From Nitrospinota bacterium (lineage in GTDB: Bacteria > 2-12-FULL-45-22 > JACOWJ01), in contig JACOWJ010000051.1 of assembly GCA_016176845.1 (NCBI GenBank), positions 1-12,886 on the forward strand: 12,886 bases of DNA, in the 5' to 3' direction. Every line of letters begins with the position of its first letter. Position 1 is the stretch's first letter. A program made the position numbers and the translations under genes. Positions 6,846-12,886 of the stretch are shown here, in pieces. Under the pieces are notes generated by a model. That model did no database searches. It had not been told where the DNA came from and worked only from the letters and a program-made list of their open reading frames with translations.

Positions 6846-7952
6846 ATGTCGAACCAGTTTGCGGACCTGCTAAGAGAACGCCACGCCAACGCTCAGCGCT
6901 GGAAGGCCTCTGGAAGAGGGATCGTGGGAACCTTCTGCATATACACCCCGGATGAGGTCCTATACGCCGCAGGTTTGATCCCGGTCCGGGTGATGGGGAT
7001 CAACGAGCCTCCCTCCCGGAGCGATACCCATCTCCAACCTTTTTACTGTCCCCTCTCTCGCAGCTGCCTGGACCAGGCCTTGCGAGGAGATTACGGGTAC
7101 CTGGATGGCCTGGTGACGGCTTACTCATGCGATACCTACCGGGGGATCTTCCAGCTATGGCAGCGCCATGTCCCCGTGCCCTATTCTCGCATCCTGGGCA
7201 TGCCTAGCCGGGTCGATCTGCCCGAGGCCCAGACCCTCCTGGTAGAGGAGCTGGCCGAATGGGTCGCATCCCTGGAAGAGAGCTTTCAGCGCCCAATCTC
7301 CCCAGAGTCCTTGCGTCATGCCATCCAGACCTATAACGCCAACCGAGCCCTGCTGCGGGAGCTCTATCGGCTGAGACAGGAGGAGGCCCCTCGAATGAGC
7401 GGGGCCGAGGCGTTGGAGGCAATCCTGGCGGGGATGGTCTGCCCGAAGGAGCAGCACACTCAACTCCTGAAGGAGTTTCTTCGTGAGGTAAACGACCGGC
7501 CGTTCGGCTCCTCCCGACTTCCCCGGTTGCTGTTGGTGGGAAGCGAGCTGGACAACCCGGAGATCGTCGGGCTGATCGAGCTCGCTGGGGCCGTGGTGGT
7601 AGCCGATGACCTCTGCACCGGTTCCCGCTCCCTGTGGAACGACTGCTTGGACGGGGAGGCCGATCCCCTGGCAGCCATTGCCAGCCGCTACCTGAACCTG
7701 ATCCCTTGTCCCACCAAGTATCCCATCGAGGGCCGGTATCAACACCTGCTCCGCCTGGTAGACCAGTTCCGAGTCCAGGGGGTGGTGATCCTTCAGCAGA
7801 TGTTCTGTCACCCCCACGAGCTCGAGTACCCTCATTTGCAGGGGATCCTACGCGAGCGGCGCATTCCTTTCGTTTGCATCGCATTGGACGCAACTTATTC
7901 CGCAGAGGAGATCCAGACACAGGCCGAGGAGTTGATCGAACGGATCGATTGA
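6846..7952 (+). CDS. 2-hydroxyacyl-CoA dehydratase/benzoyl-CoA reductase, small subunit (HgdB/BcrC-like)
   Basis: The 368-residue protein belongs to the family of (R)-2-hydroxyacyl-CoA dehydratases and class I benzoyl-CoA reductases, which do radical-based eliminations or ring reduction with a [4Fe-4S] cluster per subunit. Visible family blocks are CIYTPDEVLYAAGLIPVRV (31-49), FYCPLSRSCLDQ (66-77), SCDTYRG (94-100), ADDLCTGSR (253-261) and MFCHPHELEYPHLQ (319-332). C31, C68, C74, C95, C257 and C321 are therefore the candidate cluster ligands. The C-terminal block usually reads LxIExD but here is VCIALDATYS. AAGGAG lies 9 nt before the ATG. It is followed after 11 nt by a second, homologous subunit. 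The substrate cannot be read from the sequence. No ATPase activator (HgdC/BcrA/D type) is in the window. Confidence 0.88.
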   Translation: MSNQFADLLRERHANAQRWKASGRGIVGTFCIYTPDEVLYAAGLIPVRVMGINEPPSRSDTHLQPFYCPLSRSCLDQALRGDYGYLDGLVTAYSCDTYRGIFQLWQRHVPVPYSRILGMPSRVDLPEAQTLLVEELAEWVASLEESFQRPISPESLRHAIQTYNANRALLRELYRLRQEEAPRMSGAEALEAILAGMVCPKEQHTQLLKEFLREVNDRPFGSSRLPRLLLVGSELDNPEIVGLIELAGAVVVADDLCTGSRSLWNDCLDGEADPLAAIASRYLNLIPCPTKYPIEGRYQHLLRLVDQFRVQGVVILQQMFCHPHELEYPHLQGILRERRIPFVCIALDATYSAEEIQTQAEELIERID

Positions 7953-7963
7953 GGAGGAACCCC

Positions 7964-9229
7964 ATGGCTTACACGGCAGCACCCTTAAAAGTTTGGGAAG
8001 AATGCAAGGCCCTGACGACCGACTATTATCAGGCAATGCTTAGTGCGCACGCTCAGGGGAAAAAGCTCGCATGGATGGGGGCCAGCCTCCCACCAGAGCT
8101 GATCCGTCTCTTCGATATCGTGCCCGTAGCGGGAGAGCCCTATTCGGCCACCTGCAACTTTCGTCCCCACCTGACCAGCCAGTTTATGCAGGCGGCGGAC
8201 AAGGCCGGCTTCGCACGGGACCTCTGCTGCTATACTCGCACCTTTCTCGGCTCTATCCTGGAAAGGACCAGCCCCTTCGGCGAGCTCCCTGAGCCGGACT
8301 TCATTCTGAGCATCAAGTGGGACTGTAGCACCCACATCCAGTGGTGGAGCAACGCCAGTCGCCTCACCGGCAAACCCGTCTTCATCATCGAGACCCCCTT
8401 CGCCGAAGAGATCCAGGAACGCCACCTGACCTACTTCGTGGCCCAGCTGAAGCGGCTAGTCACCTACCTGGAAGAGGTCACCGGCAAAAGGCTGGACGAG
8501 GAGGGGCTGGTCCGCAACGTCACGCTCGCTCAGCAGGCCACCGACCTATGGGACGAGATCCTGGAGATCTCCAAGGCTGTCCCCAACCCGCTGACCTTCA
8601 AAAGCTTCCTTACCCTGATGGTCCCGGCGATCCTGCTGCGCGGGACAACCCAGGCGGTAGACTATTACCGACGCCTGCGGGACGAGCTGGCCGAGCGGGT
8701 GAGGAATGGGATCAGCGGGATCCCCGAGGAGAAGAAACGGGTGATCTGGATCAACCTCCCCCTATGGTTCAACCTCAACCTGCTGAAGACGCTGGACGAG
8801 GCAGGGATCGCAGTGGTGGGCTCTCCCTACACCAGCATGTGGGGCAACATTTTCACCAAATGCCGTCCCCGGGGACCCAAGACCAACGAGGAATTCTATC
8901 GCTTCAGTCCTCCCACCAACGCCGATGAGGCTTTGAGAGAGATCGCCAAGTCCTGGATGGGCCGTTCCGCCTTCAGCAGCTTGGAGGCTCAGCGTAACCT
9001 GCTCCGCTGGCTGATGGAAGAGTTTAAAATCGATGGCGTCATCGCCCACGATAACCGGGGCTGCAAGGTGGTTCCCTTGGGGCAGATGGATAACGTGGCT
9101 TGGCTGCAGCAGACCTACCAGGTCCCGATCATGGCCTTCGAGGCCAACCACGGTGACCCCAGCAACTTTTCCGAGGGACAGATCAAGACCCGACTGCAGG
9201 CTTTCCTGGAGATGCTGATGCGAAATTAA
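7964..9229 (+). CDS. 2-hydroxyacyl-CoA dehydratase/benzoyl-CoA reductase, large subunit (HgdA/BcrB-like)
   Basis: This 421-residue partner subunit shows the family pattern PPELIRLFDIVPVAGEPYSA (43-62), followed by C64, then RDLCCYTRTFLGSI (85-98), and the C-terminal HDNRGCKVVPLGQMDN (362-377). C64, C88/C89 and C367 are the likely [4Fe-4S] ligands. Its length fits BcrB-type subunits, so with the preceding gene it should form the heterodimeric catalytic component. The start was set at the ATG at 7964 because GAGGAGGA (7951-7958) overlaps the upstream stop codon and gives ideal spacing. The open frame extends 110 codons further upstream, but only as an out-of-frame reading of the previous gene. 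Candidate roles are aromatic-ring reduction, amino-acid fermentation-type dehydration or an uncharacterised acyl-CoA; I cannot choose. Confidence 0.9.
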   Translation: MAYTAAPLKVWEECKALTTDYYQAMLSAHAQGKKLAWMGASLPPELIRLFDIVPVAGEPYSATCNFRPHLTSQFMQAADKAGFARDLCCYTRTFLGSILERTSPFGELPEPDFILSIKWDCSTHIQWWSNASRLTGKPVFIIETPFAEEIQERHLTYFVAQLKRLVTYLEEVTGKRLDEEGLVRNVTLAQQATDLWDEILEISKAVPNPLTFKSFLTLMVPAILLRGTTQAVDYYRRLRDELAERVRNGISGIPEEKKRVIWINLPLWFNLNLLKTLDEAGIAVVGSPYTSMWGNIFTKCRPRGPKTNEEFYRFSPPTNADEALREIAKSWMGRSAFSSLEAQRNLLRWLMEEFKIDGVIAHDNRGCKVVPLGQMDNVAWLQQTYQVPIMAFEANHGDPSNFSEGQIKTRLQAFLEMLMRN

Positions 9230-9279
9230 GAAGTGGTCTAATAGGATCTTATGTTGCCATCCAGGTATATAGGCTTCAA

Positions 9280-9312
9280 GGCTTAAGCATGGGGTGGTAA
9301 GCCCAGTTTTTT
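9280..9312 (+). terminator. Possible Rho-independent terminator after the dehydratase genes
   Basis: GGCTTA (9280-9285) pairs with TAAGCC (9298-9303), followed by CAG and six T (9307-9312). An outer pairing TTGCCATCC (9254-9262) with GGTGGCAA (9313-9320) makes the whole stretch a larger imperfect palindrome. The inner stem is only 6 bp with a 12-nt loop, so the call is moderate. Confidence 0.45.
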
Positions 9313-9383
9313 GGTGGCAAACCGAGAAATACCAGGCTACAATAGAGAGAAAAGGCAGATCTCTGAGGCGAATCAACTCTTCA

Positions 9384-9410
9384 GCCCTTACGGGCGAGGG
9401 TCCCCACCCT
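9384..9410 (+). other. Two adjacent small hairpins in the hemB leader
   Basis: GCCC-TTAC-GGGC (9384-9395) is followed one base later by AGGGT-CCCC-ACCCT (9397-9410). Both are perfect stems with 4-nt loops, ending 39 nt before the hemB Shine-Dalgarno. They match no RNA family I know. A weak TACAAT (-10 like) at 9338-9343 upstream lacks a convincing -35. Confidence 0.35.
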
Positions 9411-9462
9411 TTAGGAGCGATCTCTCCAAGCCACATTTTGGGGAAGAATGGAGGAGAAAAAG

Positions 9463-10434
9463 ATGGGCTTTCCCCGCGATCGTCCCCGCCGATTGAGGAG
9501 GACGGAACCCCTGCGCCGCCTGATCCGGGAGACCCAGATAGAAGTCGCTGACTTGATCTATCCCCTCTTCATAACGCACGGCCGCCGGACCCGGGAAGCG
9601 ATCACCTCTATGCCGGGTTGCTGCCGTCTCTCCATCGACGAGCTGGGCGGGGAAGTCCGGGAGATTCGGGACCTGGGGCTCCCTGCCGTCCTCCTCTTCG
9701 GCATCCCGGAGCGAAAGGACGAAGTGGGCTCGGGGGCCTACGATCCCCGAGGGGTGGTACAGGAGGCGATCCGGGCAATTAAGGCCGAAGTGAAGGACCT
9801 GCTGGTTATCACCGACGTCTGTCTGTGCGAATACACTTCCCATGGACATTGCGGGGTGATCCAGGAGGGAGAGATCGACAACGATGCCTCCTTAGGGCTC
9901 CTGGCCCAGATGGCCCTGACCCATGCCCAGGCGGGGGCGGACATGGTGGCCCCCTCGGATATGATGGATGGACGGGTGGGGGCAATCCGCCGGGTGCTGG
10001 ATGAGCATCACCTCAGTCAAATTCCCATCATGTCTTACGCCGCCAAGTATGCCTCCGGCTTCTATGGCCCCTTCCGAGAAGCCGCCGATTCGGCCCCTCA
10101 GTTCGGCGACCGCCGCTCTTACCAGATGGACCCTTCCAACGGCCGGGAGGCCTTGAGGGAGGTGCGAATGGACATCGAGGAGGGGGCCGACATCGTCATG
10201 GTCAAACCCGCCCTGGCCTACCTGGACATCATCTGGCAGGTCCGGCAGTCGTTCGACTTGCCCGTGGCCGCCTATAACGTCAGCGGGGAGTATTCGATGG
10301 TCAAGGCTGCCGCTGGCAACGGCTGGATCGACGGGTCACGGGTTATGCTGGAGATCCTGACCGCCATCAAACGGGCCGGGGCTGACCTGATCCTGACCTA
10401 TTTCGCCAAGGAGGCGGCCGAACTTTTATCTTAG
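9463..10434 (+). CDS. hemB: Porphobilinogen synthase (delta-aminolevulinic acid dehydratase)
   Basis: HemB condenses two 5-aminolevulinate molecules to porphobilinogen, the first step common to all tetrapyrroles. The 323-residue protein has the zinc-type metal site [14 protein letters not shown] with C120, C122 and C130 (the same numbers as E. coli). The Schiff-base lysines are K195 in [15 protein letters not shown] and K248 in [11 protein letters not shown]. The ATG at 9463 is preferred over the in-frame ATG at 9448 because GGAGGAG (9450-9456) sits 6 nt before it, and because homologues, from memory, begin similarly with a FPxxRPRRLRR segment. It lies 3' of the dehydratase genes after a likely terminator and 5' of an ahbD-like gene, so it belongs with haem synthesis. 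Its TAG stop falls inside the terminal inverted repeat of the next element. Confidence 0.97.
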   Translation: MGFPRDRPRRLRRTEPLRRLIRETQIEVADLIYPLFITHGRRTREAITSMPGCCRLSIDELGGEVREIRDLGLPAVLLFGIPERKDEVGSGAYDPRGVVQEAIRAIKAEVKDLLVITDVCLCEYTSHGHCGVIQEGEIDNDASLGLLAQMALTHAQAGADMVAPSDMMDGRVGAIRRVLDEHHLSQIPIMSYAAKYASGFYGPFREAADSAPQFGDRRSYQMDPSNGREALREVRMDIEEGADIVMVKPALAYLDIIWQVRQSFDLPVAAYNVSGEYSMVKAAAGNGWIDGSRVMLEILTAIKRAGADLILTYFAKEAAELLS

Positions 10435-10547
10435 GGACTTTCGAAAAATAGATTGGTCCGAGTCGTCATTCCCGCGAAAGCGGGAATCTAGGCAACTCAT
10501 ATCAAAATCTGGATTCCTGCTTTCGCAGTTTTTTCTAGAGTCCCTTA
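10431..10547. repeat. MITE-like element with terminal inverted repeats, downstream of hemB
   Basis: The left end TTAGGGACTTTCGAAAAAT (10431-10449) matches the reverse complement of 10529-10547 at 15 of 19 positions. Inside, ATTCCCGC-GAAA-GCGGGAAT (10468-10487) is a perfect 8-bp stem with a GNRA-type loop. The strand GCGAAAGCGGGAATCTAG (10474-10491) is repeated in inverted orientation at 10509-10526 (16 of 18 positions). The GTCATTCCCGCGAAAGCGGGAAT motif type is widespread in bacterial genomes. No coding capacity. It may act as the hemB 3' end structure, but no T-run follows. Confidence 0.75.
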
Positions 10548-10697
10548 GTACCGCTCCACGGGAAAAGGTATCCAAATTCGAGATTGCTTCGTCGCTAGAG
10601 CTCCTCGCAATGACACTTGGCATACCTTCCCTGTCATTGCGAGCGGAGCGAAGCAATCTCTAAATGGGCACTTTATTGCGTGGAGATGTACTTAGTA
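10544..10697. repeat. ~154-bp long imperfect palindrome (hairpin repeat) before ahbD
   Basis: The outer arms GTACCGCTCCACG (10548-10560) and CGTGGAGATGTAC (10679-10691) pair at 11 of 13 positions. The middle arms GAGATTGCTTCG (10580-10591) and CGAAGCAATCTC (10649-10660) are perfect, as are the inner arms CTCGCAATGACA (10604-10615) and TGTCATTGCGAG (10632-10643), around a 16-nt loop. CTTAGTA stands in the same orientation at both ends (10544-10550 and 10691-10697), like a target-site duplication. The inner arms match the repeat at 1-54. It shares its left edge with the preceding element. Confidence 0.75.
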
Positions 10698-10746
10698 TTA
10701 AGTGGCATTAATTCGCGAATACAAATTCCTAAATGTGAAGAGAGAG

Positions 10747-11853
10747 ATGGTACGCGAAGAATTGAAAGGAGAATCCGGGCAGTCCACTGGGGGCCCGGGA
10801 AACCATGGAGGTTACCTGCCGCGGCTGATCGCCTGGGAGGTCACCCGGACGTGTAACTTGAGCTGCATCCACTGCCGGGCCTCGGCTAAGCTGGACCATT
10901 ATCCGGGAGAGCTCACCACGGCTGAAGGCCAGCGTCTCCTCGAGGAGATCGCCTCCTTTAGCCAGCCGATCCTGATCCTGACCGGGGGCGAGCCCCTGAT
11001 GCGGCCCGACATCTTCGACCTGATCGCCCATGGCAGCGCCCTGGGCTTGCGGATGGTCCTCTCCTCCAACGGCACTCTGATCACCGCAGAGCTGGCCCGC
11101 AAGATGGCCGGGGCAGGCGTGAAGCGGCTTAGCATCAGCCTGGACGGGGCGACAGCCGGGTCGCACGACCGCTTCCGCCAGATGGAGGGCTCCTTCGAGG
11201 GGGCCCTGCGCGGAATCGAGCTGATCCGGCAGGCGGGGCTGGAGTTCCAGGTCAACACCACCATCACCCAATGCAACCTCTCCGAGCTGCCGGCCATCCA
11301 GGAGCTGGCCTGCCGCTTGGGAGCGGCCGCCCATCACATCTTCCTGCTGGTCCCCACGGGTCGTGGGAAGGACTTGGCCGAGCAGGAGATCTCGGCGACC
11401 GACTACGAGCAGTCCCTCCATTGGTTCTATGATCAGCGAGAGCGGGTCCCGCTGCACTTGAAGGCCACTTGTGCTCCCCATTATTACCGCATCCTGCGCC
11501 AACGGGCCAAGGCGGAAGGCAAGGCGGTCACTCCCGATACCTTCGGTCTCGATGCCATGACGAAAGGCTGCCTGGGAGGGCAATCCTTCGCCTTCATCTC
11601 CCACCGCGGAGAGGTCCAGATTTGTGGCTACCTGGAGGTCAAGTGCGGCGATGTACGCGAGGAGAGCTTCCGCCACATCTGGGACCACTCCCCGGTCTTC
11701 CTCCAGATGCGTGAGGTAGATCGCTACCATGGCCGTTGCGGCCGCTGCGAATATCGCCGGGTCTGCGGAGGCTGCCGCGCACGGGCCTATGCCGCATCGG
11801 GGGATTATCTGGGGGAGGAGCCCCTCTGCGCATATCAGCCCCAGAGGAACTGA
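10747..11853 (+). CDS. ahbD: Radical SAM/SPASM haem b synthase (AhbD-like)
   Basis: AhbD oxidatively decarboxylates the two propionates of Fe-coproporphyrin III to vinyl groups, the last step of siroheme-dependent haem b synthesis. The 368-residue protein starts its core with PRLIAWEVTRTCNLSCIHC (25-43). C36, C40 and C43 form the radical SAM CxxxCxxC motif, and TGGEP (79-83) is the SAM-binding motif. KATCAPHYYRI (239-249) and the cysteine-rich C-terminus (C275, C293, C300, C331, C334, C340, C343, C361) fit AhbD and its NirJ relatives. AhbC normally has a different N-terminus. The start is set at the ATG at 10747, preceded by GAAGAGAG; the in-frame GTG at 10702 would add 15 residues and abuts the repeat. 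Proximity to hemB supports the call, since in Desulfovibrio vulgaris these genes are adjacent. NirJ or another SPASM enzyme is the alternative. Confidence 0.85.
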   Translation: MVREELKGESGQSTGGPGNHGGYLPRLIAWEVTRTCNLSCIHCRASAKLDHYPGELTTAEGQRLLEEIASFSQPILILTGGEPLMRPDIFDLIAHGSALGLRMVLSSNGTLITAELARKMAGAGVKRLSISLDGATAGSHDRFRQMEGSFEGALRGIELIRQAGLEFQVNTTITQCNLSELPAIQELACRLGAAAHHIFLLVPTGRGKDLAEQEISATDYEQSLHWFYDQRERVPLHLKATCAPHYYRILRQRAKAEGKAVTPDTFGLDAMTKGCLGGQSFAFISHRGEVQICGYLEVKCGDVREESFRHIWDHSPVFLQMREVDRYHGRCGRCEYRRVCGGCRARAYAASGDYLGEEPLCAYQPQRN

Positions 11854-11883
11854 TGAGTCAGGCGCGTTGGGCCGAGTTTCCTC

Positions 11884-11916
11884 TTGACAGGTCCCCGCTA
11901 TTTTCTTAAAATTAAG
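11884..11916 (+). promoter_or_regulatory. Near-consensus promoter with overlapping palindrome, upstream of tetR
   Basis: TTGACA (11884-11889), 17 nt, then TAAAAT (11907-11912). The -10 box is embedded in the palindrome CTTAA-AA-TTAAG (11905-11916), and a perfect AAATCGATTT follows at 11921-11930. A TetR-type protein binding here would block its own promoter, which is the usual autoregulation for the family. The leader would be about 80 nt. Confidence 0.65.
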
Positions 11917-11998
11917 TCATAAATCGATTTTAGTTCAAGAATGTAGATCATACTAACCCTCAGCCCGGAAACCTGCCTTCAGGAAGGAGACTTTTCAG

Positions 11999-12610
11999 AT
12001 GGAGGAGATCCAGAGCTTCCCCCTCGGGCGACGGGAACGCAAGAAGAGAGAAACGGAGGAAAGGATCTTGCAGGCTGCCCTCTCTCTCTTTCAGATCAAA
12101 GGGCTTGAGGCCACCACCCTGGAGGAGATCACCGAGAAGGCCGACGTGGGAAAGGGGACCTTTTTCAATTACTTCCCGACCAAAGAGGCCCTGTTCCTGC
12201 ACCTGTACGAAAGGGTGATCGCCGAGGTCGGAGGACTGTTGGAGAGACAATGGAAGCTCCTCGGCAATCCCTTCGACATCCTCAAGAGCTTTCTGCTCCT
12301 GTTGGCGGAGCAGATCCAGACTTATCCAGACCTCTTCGAGCGGATGGCCCTCAAGATGGCCCGGCTTGCCCTTCCCTCTCGCTTCAGTTGGGAGAACCTC
12401 TTGTCCCGGTTGCTCAAGGAGGGGCAGGAGCGGGGTGAGCTGAGGAAGGATATCGACCCCCGCGAGATGGCCGAGGTGGTGACCGCCGTGGGCATCCAAA
12501 CCATCCTCTCCTGGCTCCGGGAGGAACCCCGCCCTCCCCTGGTGGGATTACTCCATCGTCGGTTGAGCTTGTTGTGGGACGGGATGAGGGTCAGGCAAGC
12601 CCTTCCATAA
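11999..12610 (+). CDS. TetR/AcrR family transcriptional regulator
   Basis: This 203-residue protein has a TetR N-terminal helix-turn-helix at about 17-66: ERILQAALSLFQIKGLEATT, then LEEITEKADVGKGTFFNYFP and TKEALF. That is the canonical pattern of the DNA-binding domain. The C-terminal ligand domain (about 70-200) is helical and not diagnostic, so the inducer and targets are unknown. AGGAAGGAGA lies about 9 nt upstream of the ATG. It has its own strong promoter, with palindromes that could be its operator. TetR genes often sit beside an efflux or metabolic target, but here the upstream neighbour is ahbD and the downstream side is repeats and a transposase remnant, so a partner gene may have been lost or lies elsewhere. 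Its TAA stop lies inside a direct repeat copy. Confidence 0.93.
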   Translation: MEEIQSFPLGRRERKKRETEERILQAALSLFQIKGLEATTLEEITEKADVGKGTFFNYFPTKEALFLHLYERVIAEVGGLLERQWKLLGNPFDILKSFLLLLAEQIQTYPDLFERMALKMARLALPSRFSWENLLSRLLKEGQERGELRKDIDPREMAEVVTAVGIQTILSWLREEPRPPLVGLLHRRLSLLWDGMRVRQALP

Positions 12611-12702
12611 CCCTCTTGGGCCCTTAGTACAAATCCACTGCTCACGCAAAGGCGCAAAGTATTAGACTTCCATAACCCTTTGGGCCCTTAGTATAAATCC
12701 AC
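12603..12702. repeat. Pair of ~35-bp direct repeats after tetR
   Basis: Copy 1 (12603-12638) and copy 2 (12668-12702) both read TTCCATAACCC, then TTGGGCCCTTAGTA, then AAATCCAC, with a one-base length difference and one C/T change. The spacer holds the tandem CGCAAAGGCGCAAAG (12645-12659), a motif common between genes in environmental bacterial genomes (from memory). CCCTTAGTA also occurs at 10542-10550. From 12703 to 12758 I see only a short duplicated ACGGTTCAG (12742-12750 and 12754-12762). Confidence 0.75.
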
Positions 12703-12758
12703 ACAATAACAATACCTTCGCCAGTTATGACGTAACGAGGCACGGTTCAGCATACGGT

Positions 12759-12886
12759 TCAGTTACCAGCATAGGGTCCCTCATAGGGGAAATAAAGGGC
12801 AGCGTCGTGACGTAACTTGGAAATCAGATGTAGGCCGAAGCTGCGCACCATGTGCAAAGCCGGGTAGTTCCCGAAGTGGCCATCCA
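12759..12886 (-). pseudogene. C-terminal-truncated transposase remnant (probably IS4-type DDE), running off the edge
   Basis: Reading the minus strand from 12884, 41 codons translate without interruption and then stop at 12759-12761. The peptide includes DGHFGNYPALHMVRSFGLHL and, directly after it, ISKLRHDAALYFPYEGPYAG. I recognise this as a block of DDE transposases, probably of the IS4 superfamily, whose D in DGHFG would be a catalytic aspartate. Intact relatives, from memory, continue after PYAG with GRGPRRKYG and a further C-terminal part. Here the frame ends at once with N and a stop, so the gene is broken at its 3' end. The N-terminal part lies outside the window. No terminal inverted repeat of the insertion sequence was found nearby. 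Confidence 0.65.

Noticed and set aside
7634-7963. 110-codon N-terminal extension of the large dehydratase subunit
   Set aside because: It reads the end of the upstream subunit gene in another frame, gives an Arg/Pro-rich peptide unlike the family, and the ATG at 7964 has an ideal Shine-Dalgarno.
9448-9462. Earlier ATG for hemB
   Set aside because: The five extra codons consist largely of the GGAGGAG ribosome binding site used by the ATG at 9463.
10468-10487. Rho-independent terminator for hemB
   Set aside because: The stem-loop is perfect but no T-run follows, and it belongs to a dispersed repeat element. It may still stabilise the 3' end.
10702-10746. GTG start 15 codons upstream for the ahbD-like gene
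   Set aside because: It directly abuts the hairpin repeat, has no Shine-Dalgarno and adds residues with no family match. The ATG at 10747 is better placed, although the GTG is not excluded.
10729-11730. 333-codon open frame on the minus strand opposite ahbD
   Set aside because: It is a shadow of a GC-rich gene. The + strand carries intact radical SAM motifs and the minus-strand peptide has no recognisable domain.

Overview
This window looks like a chromosomal segment from a GC-rich, Gram-negative, probably anaerobic bacterium. A Desulfobacterota-type (former Deltaproteobacteria) lineage is my best guess. The reasons are a DksA-like transcription factor together with MutS2, hemB sitting beside an AhbD-type radical SAM haem synthase (the siroheme-dependent haem route typical of sulfate reducers and archaea), and a benzoyl-CoA reductase/2-hydroxyacyl-CoA dehydratase pair. 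The assignment rests on gene content alone. No rRNA, tRNA or CRISPR array was seen.

Layout. 1-54: a hairpin repeat cut by the window edge. 108-2657 (-): mutS2, with a low-complexity linker encoded by a purine/pyrimidine-skewed repeat tract. 2658-2796: a divergent control region with a 14-bp palindrome and a good sigma70-type promoter for the next gene. 2797-3159 (+): dksA-like gene, whose 3' end overlaps lipB convergently. 3149-5537 (-): a tight polX-lipB operon (4-nt gap) behind a near-consensus promoter at 5592-5620. 5621-6068: no gene; a duplicated ~60-bp repeat, one copy carrying a 42-bp inserted repeat, then a promoter and a 5'UTR hairpin. 6069-6614 (+): a small exported SnoaL/NTF2-like protein. 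6612-6829: telomere-like heptanucleotide tracts in inverted orientation around about 140 bp. 6846-9229 (+): two-subunit 2-hydroxyacyl-CoA dehydratase/benzoyl-CoA reductase-like genes. 9230-9462: a possible terminator and two leader hairpins. 9463-10434 (+): hemB. 10431-10700: two adjacent hairpin (MITE-like) repeats. 10747-11853 (+): ahbD-like radical SAM/SPASM gene. 11884-12610 (+): a TetR regulator with a near-consensus promoter. 12603-12702: a direct repeat pair. 12759-12886 (-): the C-terminal remnant of a transposase running off the edge.

How the genes relate. HemB makes porphobilinogen and AhbD would perform the last step of siroheme-dependent haem b synthesis, so these two belong to one pathway although repeats separate them. 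The dehydratase pair should need an ATP-dependent [4Fe-4S] activator that is not in the window. polX and lipB are probably co-transcribed by position rather than by function.

The most unusual feature is the repeat landscape. At least six repeat families fill the intergenic spaces. Three of them (at the snoaL-like gene, hemB and tetR) begin at or across the stop codon of the upstream gene. I found no clearly new multi-gene system; the repeats and the activator-less dehydratase pair are what I would look at first.
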